Assembly: GCF_004153545.1 (NCBI RefSeq)
Contig: NZ_SDVA01000016.1
Coordinates: forward strand, 1-62,752
From: Serinicoccus sediminis
Lineage (GTDB): Bacteria; Actinomycetota; Actinomycetes; Actinomycetales; Dermatophilaceae
Direction: 5' to 3'
Length of the DNA: 62,752 nt
In this document: piece after piece, positions 57,853 through 62,752 of the stretch
Position numbering within the stretch: the stretch's first letter is position 1
How the letters are laid out: each line of letters starts with the position of its first letter
Translations under genes and position numbers: made by a program
The notes under the pieces: generated by a model
Database searches by the model: none
Told to the model about the DNA's origin: nothing
What the model saw: only the letters and a program-made list of their open reading frames with translations

Positions 57853-59210
57853 GCACGACCGACGTCGTCGACCCGGCCACCGAGGAGGTCATCACGACCC
57901 TCGAGCTCGCCGACGAGGAGCGGACCGACGCCGCCATCGAGGCGGCCCACCGGGCCTACCGGACCTGGCGCGAGGTGGGCCCCGCCGACCGTGCGCGGCT
58001 GCTGCGGCGCTTCGCCGCGGTCGTCGACGAGCACGTCGAGGAGCTGGCCCGGCTCGAGGTCGCCAATGCCGGGCACACCATCGGCAACGCGCGCTGGGAG
58101 GCGGGCAACGTCCGCGACGTGCTCGCCTACTACGCCGGGGCGCCGGAGCGGCCCGCCGGCGAGACCATCCCGGTGGACGGCGGCGTCGCCATGACCTTCG
58201 CCGAGCCGCTCGGGGTGGTCGGCGTCATCGTCCCCTGGAACTTCCCCATGCCCATCGCGGGCTGGGCGATCGGCCCGGCGCTCGCCGCGGGCAACACGGT
58301 CGTGCTCAAGCCGGCCGAGCTCACCCCGCTCACCGCGCTGCGGCTGGCCGAGCTCGCCCTGGAGGCCGGTATCCCCGAAGGGGTGCTGCAGGTCCTGCCG
58401 GGTGCCGGCTCGGTCGTCGGCGAGCGCTTCGTCACCCACCCCCTCGTCCGCAAGGTCGTCTTCACCGGCTCGACGGCCGTCGGCAAGCGGGTCATGGCCG
58501 GGTGCGCCGGCCAGGTCAAGCGGGTGACCCTGGAGCTCGGCGGCAAGAACGCCAACATCGTCTTCGCCGACGCCGACCTCGACGCGGCGGCCGCGGCCGC
58601 CCCCGGCGGGGCCTTCGACAACGCCGGCCAGGACTGCTGCGCCCGGTCGCGGCTGCTCGTCCAGGCCGACGTGCTGGACGCCTTCCTGGAGCGGCTCGAG
58701 CCCGCGGTGACCGGCTTCGTCTGCGGACCACCGGGCGACGACGCGAGCGGTATGGGCCCGCTCATCTCCGCGGGCCAGCGGGAGACGGTCGCCGGCTACG
58801 TCCGGGACGCCGAGGTGCTCCTGCAGGGCGACGCACCGGACGGCCCCGGCTTCTGGCACCCGCCCACGGTGCTGCGCACGCGCTCCGAGGACGACCCCGC
58901 CTTCACCGAGGAGATCTTCGGGCCGGTCATCTCGGTGCTGCCGTTCCGCGACGAGGAGGACGCCCTGCGGATCGCCAACGACACGGCCTACGGGCTCGCC
59001 GGGTCGATCTGGACGCGCGACGTGGGCCGGGCGCTGCGGGTCGCCCGGCGGCTGGAGGCGGGCAACCTCGCCGTCAACAGCCACGCCTCCGTGCGCTACA
59101 CCACCCCCTTCGGAGGCTTCGGGCAGTCCGGGCTCGGTCGCGAGCTCGGCCCGCACGCGCTGGAGTCCTTCACCGAGACCAAGACCGTCTTCATCGCCAC
59201 CGGCGACTGA
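57849..59210 (+). CDS. NAD(P)-dependent aldehyde dehydrogenase
   Basis: A 453-residue ALDH-superfamily enzyme with PWNFP (N131), K154 (VVLKPAE), E229 (LELGG) and the catalytic cysteine C263 in GQDCC. In the operon it would oxidise the gamma-glutamylated aldehyde to the acid. It is somewhat short at the N terminus compared with 480-500 residue relatives, but starts well at ATG 57849 (AGGAGAGGAGA upstream), overlapping the hydrolase stop. Confidence 0.93.
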   Translation: MSTTDVVDPATEEVITTLELADEERTDAAIEAAHRAYRTWREVGPADRARLLRRFAAVVDEHVEELARLEVANAGHTIGNARWEAGNVRDVLAYYAGAPERPAGETIPVDGGVAMTFAEPLGVVGVIVPWNFPMPIAGWAIGPALAAGNTVVLKPAELTPLTALRLAELALEAGIPEGVLQVLPGAGSVVGERFVTHPLVRKVVFTGSTAVGKRVMAGCAGQVKRVTLELGGKNANIVFADADLDAAAAAAPGGAFDNAGQDCCARSRLLVQADVLDAFLERLEPAVTGFVCGPPGDDASGMGPLISAGQRETVAGYVRDAEVLLQGDAPDGPGFWHPPTVLRTRSEDDPAFTEEIFGPVISVLPFRDEEDALRIANDTAYGLAGSIWTRDVGRALRVARRLEAGNLAVNSHASVRYTTPFGGFGQSGLGRELGPHALESFTETKTVFIATGD

Positions 59211-59232
59211 CCTACCAGGAACGAGGCACGAC

Positions 59233-60027
59233 ATGAGCACGAGCATCGACCTGACCCAGCGCCTCGCCGGCCGGGTCGCCGTCGTCACCGGGGGCGCCAG
59301 CGGCATCGGCCTGGCCTCCGCCCGCCGCCTGGCCGCCGAGGGCGCCCGCGTCGTCCTGGCGGACATCTGCGAGCAGCCCGTCGGCGACGCCCTCGCGGAG
59401 GAGCTCGACGGGCTCTTCGTCCGCACCGACGTCACCGACGCCGAGCAGGTGGAGCGGCTCTTCGCCACGGCCAAGGAGACCTACGGCAGCGTCGACATCG
59501 CCTTCAACAACGCCGGCATCTCGCCGCCGGAGGACGACTCCATCCTCACCACCGACCTGGAGGCGTGGCGACGGGTGCAGGAGGTCAACCTCACCAGCGT
59601 CTACCTGTGCTGCCGCGCGGTGCTGCCCCACATGCTGGAGCAGGGACGTGGGTCCATCATCAACACGGCCTCGTTCGTGGCGGTCATGGGTGCGGCGACC
59701 TCGCAGATCTCCTACTCCGCCTCCAAGGGCGGGGTGCTGTCGATGACCCGCGAGCTCGGGGTGCAGTTCGCCCGCGAGGGCATCCGGGTCAACGCGCTGT
59801 GCCCGGGGCCGGTCAACACCCCGCTGCTCACCGAGCTCTTCGCCTCCGACCCCGACCGCGCGCAGCGACGCCTCATCCACGTGCCCATGGGCCGCTTCGG
59901 GGAGCCGGAGGAGATGGCCGCGGCCGTGGCCTTCCTCGCCAGCGACGACAGCTCGTTCATGACGGCCTCGGAGTTCCTCGTCGACGGCGGGATCAGCTCG
60001 GCCTACGTCACGCCCCTGGCCGGCTGA
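59233..60027 (+). CDS. Short-chain dehydrogenase/reductase
   Basis: A 264-residue classical SDR: TGGASGIG (19-26), NNAG, catalytic S147, Y161 and K165 (YSASK) and DGG near the C terminus. In this operon no flavin oxidase (PuuB) is present; an SDR fits oxidation of a gamma-glutamyl amino alcohol (from ethanolamine) to the aldehyde. It starts 22 nt after the ALDH stop with GGAACGAGG upstream, so it is the last gene of the operon. Confidence 0.9.
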   Translation: MSTSIDLTQRLAGRVAVVTGGASGIGLASARRLAAEGARVVLADICEQPVGDALAEELDGLFVRTDVTDAEQVERLFATAKETYGSVDIAFNNAGISPPEDDSILTTDLEAWRRVQEVNLTSVYLCCRAVLPHMLEQGRGSIINTASFVAVMGAATSQISYSASKGGVLSMTRELGVQFAREGIRVNALCPGPVNTPLLTELFASDPDRAQRRLIHVPMGRFGEPEEMAAAVAFLASDDSSFMTASEFLVDGGISSAYVTPLAG

Positions 60028-60064
60028 CCGCGGCGGGCTGAGGAGCGGCGCCTACGCTCACCCC

Positions 60065-60916
60065 ATGGCCGAGGGTCACGCCGTCCACGGGATGGCTGCG
60101 CGGGTGCGCCGGCTGGTCGGTCAGCCGGGGCGGTCCTCCGGGCCACCGAGCGGGTCCTTCGACCCGGTCGTCCTCGACGGGCTGGTGGTCCGGGGCGCCG
60201 AGGCGCACGGCAAGCACCTGCTGGTCCAGGTGGCCGGCTCCCCGTCGACGGTGCACCTCCACCTCGGTATGCACGGTCGCGTCTCGGTGCGTCGCCACCG
60301 GCTGGCCCTCGGCGGGGACGGTCTGCCCCGGACCGACCCTCCGGTGCCCGAGGGTCTGGCCTGGCGGTTCCTCACGGCCACCCTCCTGCTCGAGGTGACC
60401 CGGCCGACCATCTGCGAGGTGCTGGACGGTGCGGGCGTGGCGGCGCTGCACGACCGGCTCGGCCCGGACCCCCTGCGCGACGACGCCGACCCCGAGGCGG
60501 CCGTCGCCCGGCTGCACCGCTCACGGCGGCCGATCGGGGTGCTGCTGCTCGACCAGGGCGTCGTCTCCGGCATCGGCAACATCTACCGGGCCGAGCTGCT
60601 GTGGCGGGCCCGGCTCGACCCGCACTCGCCCGGCCGGGCGGTCCCGGTCGAGGCGCTGCGGGCGCTGTGGCAGGACGCGATCGACCTCATGACGGTCGGG
60701 CTCGGGGCGGGCTGGATCGTCACCGACCCCCGGCAGCTCGACGACGCGCGCGAGCTGCTCACCCGCGGGGAACCCGTACCCCGCTGGCGCCGGCGCTACG
60801 CCGTCTACCTGCGCCGTGGCCGTCCCTGCCCGCGCTGCGGCGAGACGGTCCGCGCGGAGCGGATGGGGCTGCAGACGGCCTACTGGTGCCCCGGTTGCCA
60901 GGTGCTGCACGGCTGA
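60065..60916 (+). CDS. Nei-like DNA glycosylase family protein with Ala in place of catalytic Pro2
   Basis: A 283-residue member of the Fpg/Nei family. It begins MAEGHAVHG where catalytic members begin MPEG; Glu3 is kept, K50 (AHGKHLL) is kept, the helix-two-turns-helix GIGNIYRAELLWRARLDP is intact and the zinc finger has C255, C258, C275 and C278. The N-terminal proline amine is the nucleophile in the family; with Ala2 the protein may be a slower lyase, using the Ala amine, or only a lesion binder. No other start codon restores the proline. The paralogue at 22711 is complete. Confidence 0.85.
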   Translation: MAEGHAVHGMAARVRRLVGQPGRSSGPPSGSFDPVVLDGLVVRGAEAHGKHLLVQVAGSPSTVHLHLGMHGRVSVRRHRLALGGDGLPRTDPPVPEGLAWRFLTATLLLEVTRPTICEVLDGAGVAALHDRLGPDPLRDDADPEAAVARLHRSRRPIGVLLLDQGVVSGIGNIYRAELLWRARLDPHSPGRAVPVEALRALWQDAIDLMTVGLGAGWIVTDPRQLDDARELLTRGEPVPRWRRRYAVYLRRGRPCPRCGETVRAERMGLQTAYWCPGCQVLHG

Positions 60917-60948
60917 GGGTCGGGCTGCCGCCTGACCCGCCCAGGTCG

Positions 60949-62541
60949 TCAGGGATCCGCGCGGACGGGGAGGGTGTCGGCGAAGCCGTCGACCTCGGCC
61001 CCGCCCGGTCGGCTGACGAAGGCGTAGTCGCCCTCCTGGTCCGGTGCCTCGAAGCTGATGAAGGTGCGGGCCGGCACGTCCACGTCGAAGGCGCTCCCGT
61101 CGGCCGTACCACCGGTGCCGTCGACCGAGGTGAGGGTGGCGTCGACGTCGCTGCTGTTGTAGACCGTCACCGGCTGACCGGGCCGGACGGCCGCGCTCAC
61201 GTGGAAGCGCTCGGCGTCGACGAGGACGGTGACCGACAGGTCGCCGTGGTCGTGGCCGCTCATGTCCTCCACCACGGGCTCGTCACCGCGCTCCTGCTCG
61301 GAGGCCGAGACCGGTCCGTCGCCCTCCGGTGCGGCGTCCCCCGCAGGATCCTCCGGCGCGGGGTCTCCGGCAGCCGGACCCGTCGACCCGGCGGGGGCCG
61401 CGGCGCCGGTGGCCGCCGGGGCCGGCGGCGTCGGCGCCGCTGAGGTGCCGAGCGCCACGGAGACCGTGACGGCCAGTGCCATGACGACGACCTCGCCGGC
61501 GGCCAGCCGCACGAACGCCCGGGGCCGCCCGGCGGACAGCGCGGGCAGGGTCGTGCGGCGGTGCCGGGCGCCCATGAGGGCCAGGGCGACCAGGAGCACG
61601 GTCTTCGCGGCGAGCAGGCGGACCCACCCCTCGCCCACCCACGACCAGGACGGCGACCCGGCGACGAGCAGGGCCGACCCGACCCCGGACAGGACGAGGA
61701 GGACGACGCAGCCCAGCGCCAGCGCGCTGAACCGGCGCACCACGGTCACGCTCTCGAACCCGCGTCGTCCGTGCAGCAGCAGCGCCGTCAGTCCGCCGAC
61801 CCAGAGGCTGGCGGCGAGGACGTGGACGGACAGCACCATGACGGCAGCGACGTGGTTGCCGGCCGCCGCGGGGTGGCCGGCGAAGATCCCGGGGACCACG
61901 GCGGCGACGGCCGCGGTCAGGAGCAGCAGGGTCGCCCCGGCCCGCGTGCGACGCGAGGGGCGGCGGGCCAGGGCCGCGCTGCCGCCGGTCACGAGCGTGA
62001 GCAGCAGGGCGACCGCCAGCGACACACGACCGACCGTCAGCTCGGTGACCGCGGCCGCCACCGCCTGGGTGGACAGGCGGGAGACCGGGGCGCCGTAGAC
62101 GGTGCTGACCGTGAGCACCAGGGCCACCGCCTCGGCGACGAGCCACCCGGCCGAGGTCCACGCGCTGCCGCGCAGGGCCCGCAGGGCTCCGGCGGACGGA
62201 CCGGTCCGCGTGGCGGGGACGAGCAGCGCGACGAAGACCAGCTGGCCGATGGTGAGGACCGCCAACGAGCGGACCGCCAGGTGGGCCACGGGCAGCCCCC
62301 AGCCGGTGACGGCGCCGGCGTCCGGCAGGCCCGCCGGGGACGGGGCCGGGGCTCCACCGCCGACGAGCAGCGCCACGACCAGCACGCCGACCGCCAGGGC
62401 GAGGGCGCCCGCGGTCAGGAGGGCTCGGCGTCGGCCTGCGGCCCGACGTGGCGTGCCGGACGGGCCACCGCCGTCTCCTCGAGGCGTGTCGCGGCTCTGG
62501 GCCGGACTGGACGGTGGCCGGTCCAGGGAGGAGAGGGCCAC
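60949..62541 (-). CDS. CopD-like membrane protein with C-terminal cupredoxin-like domain
   Basis: A 530-residue membrane protein with about nine helices. The core (VHVLAASLWVGGLTALLLHGRRG, KTVLLVALALMGARHRR) is the CopD/YcnJ copper-import family with the helix histidine in HVLAA. A Pro/Ala/Glu-rich linker with MSGHDHGD (metal-binding-like) leads to a beta domain of about 95 residues (VTVYNSSDVDATLTSVDG), cupredoxin-like but without the Cys ligand. It might bring copper to the wall or sense it. ATG 62541 is followed by the gene for a class F sortase 4 nt upstream. Confidence 0.85.
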   Translation of the reverse strand: MALSSLDRPPSSPAQSRDTPRGDGGGPSGTPRRAAGRRRALLTAGALALAVGVLVVALLVGGGAPAPSPAGLPDAGAVTGWGLPVAHLAVRSLAVLTIGQLVFVALLVPATRTGPSAGALRALRGSAWTSAGWLVAEAVALVLTVSTVYGAPVSRLSTQAVAAAVTELTVGRVSLAVALLLTLVTGGSAALARRPSRRTRAGATLLLLTAAVAAVVPGIFAGHPAAAGNHVAAVMVLSVHVLAASLWVGGLTALLLHGRRGFESVTVVRRFSALALGCVVLLVLSGVGSALLVAGSPSWSWVGEGWVRLLAAKTVLLVALALMGARHRRTTLPALSAGRPRAFVRLAAGEVVVMALAVTVSVALGTSAAPTPPAPAATGAAAPAGSTGPAAGDPAPEDPAGDAAPEGDGPVSASEQERGDEPVVEDMSGHDHGDLSVTVLVDAERFHVSAAVRPGQPVTVYNSSDVDATLTSVDGTGGTADGSAFDVDVPARTFISFEAPDQEGDYAFVSRPGGAEVDGFADTLPVRADP

Positions 62542-62544
62542 GGC

Positions 62545-62752
62545 TCAGGCCTGCCGGGCGTAGACGATTATGTTGTCGTCGTAGTGGCCGGTGGTGTCGG
62601 AGAAGGTGCCGCCGCAGGTGATGACGCGCAGCTCGGGGCCGGTGGTGTTGCCGTAGACCTGGGTGGTGGGGAAGGTGTCCTTGGGGTACTGCTGCAGGTC
62701 GTAGATCTCGAAGGTCGCGGTGGTGCCGTCGGCGCGGGAGACCTCGACGGTG
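62545..62752 (-). CDS. Class F sortase, 5' part outside window
   Basis: The 68 C-terminal residues of a sortase: TTQVYGNTTGPELRVITCGGTF with the catalytic cysteine in ITCGG, then TGHYDDNIIVYARQA. Its catalytic histidine and membrane anchor lie outside. The stop (TGA at 62547-62545) is 4 nt before the CopD-like start, so sortase and CopD-like protein are co-transcribed. The codon ATA in NIIVYA is rare here. Confidence 0.87.
   Translation of the reverse strand, partial: TVEVSRADGTTATFEIYDLQQYPKDTFPTTQVYGNTTGPELRVITCGGTFSDTTGHYDDNIIVYARQA

Overview
The window is about 73% G+C chromosomal DNA with many GTG starts and tightly overlapping genes. It carries a resuscitation-promoting factor, a WXG100/FtsK-SpoIIIE type VII module, an actinobacterial Tad pilus locus, class F sortases and CWB2 cell-wall proteins. 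Together these point to an actinomycete, most likely a Micrococcales/Intrasporangiaceae-like lineage; the genus cannot be fixed from sequence alone. I see no rRNA, tRNA, CRISPR array, insertion sequence or phage gene, so this looks like native chromosome.

Layout. 1-3116: truncated Rpf, a peptidase S51/pentapeptide/DinB fusion and an aldo/keto reductase, closed by a perfect 38-bp palindrome. 3261-21177, all on the minus strand: an AAA ATPase, a minimal type VII secretion-like module (WXG100 protein, FHA-FtsK/SpoIIIE ATPase, LysM-BTAD membrane protein), then a Tad/Flp pilus locus (secreted protein, lipoprotein, three TadE/TadG-type pseudopilins, Flp pilin, TadC, TadB, TadA, TadZ, CpaB). The two systems join with almost no gap. 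21324-23571: rhodanese, HAD protein, Fpg glycosylase. 23571-27830: an APP1-like phosphatase, then a MauD/MauE-type disulfide operon built around a Tat-exported protein rich in Cys and Trp, with a membrane-protein gene interrupted by an in-frame TGA. 27841-34411: cell-envelope proteins (CWB2 repeats, M15-like/PG-binding hydrolase, CWB2-5'-nucleotidase).

34503-41010: a LacI-controlled sugar ABC importer without its own ATPase, divergent from a glycogen-debranching-type glucosidase, with a palindromic operator between them. 41093-45406: a CarH-like B12 photoreceptor regulator and a complete osmoprotectant (OpuC-type) ABC importer. 45482-49176: NAD(P)-binding protein, CPBP protease, small secreted protein, TspO-like and PPOX-like proteins. 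49173-52059: ECF sigma/RskA anti-sigma pair, class F sortase and DUF4397 surface protein. 52277-53395: a 77-aa orphan with an FHA protein. 53456-60027: a GntR regulator and a five-gene operon (APC permease, glutamine-synthetase-like ligase, gamma-glutamyl hydrolase, aldehyde dehydrogenase, SDR) that reads as a gamma-glutamylation route for an amine, best fitting ethanolamine. 60065-62752: a Nei-like glycosylase lacking the catalytic N-terminal proline, a CopD-like protein and a second, truncated class F sortase.

Most gene pairs within operons overlap by 1-4 nt (ATGA, GTGA, TGATG), which fixed many starts. Convergent gene pairs are separated by strong hairpins acting as probable bidirectional terminators.
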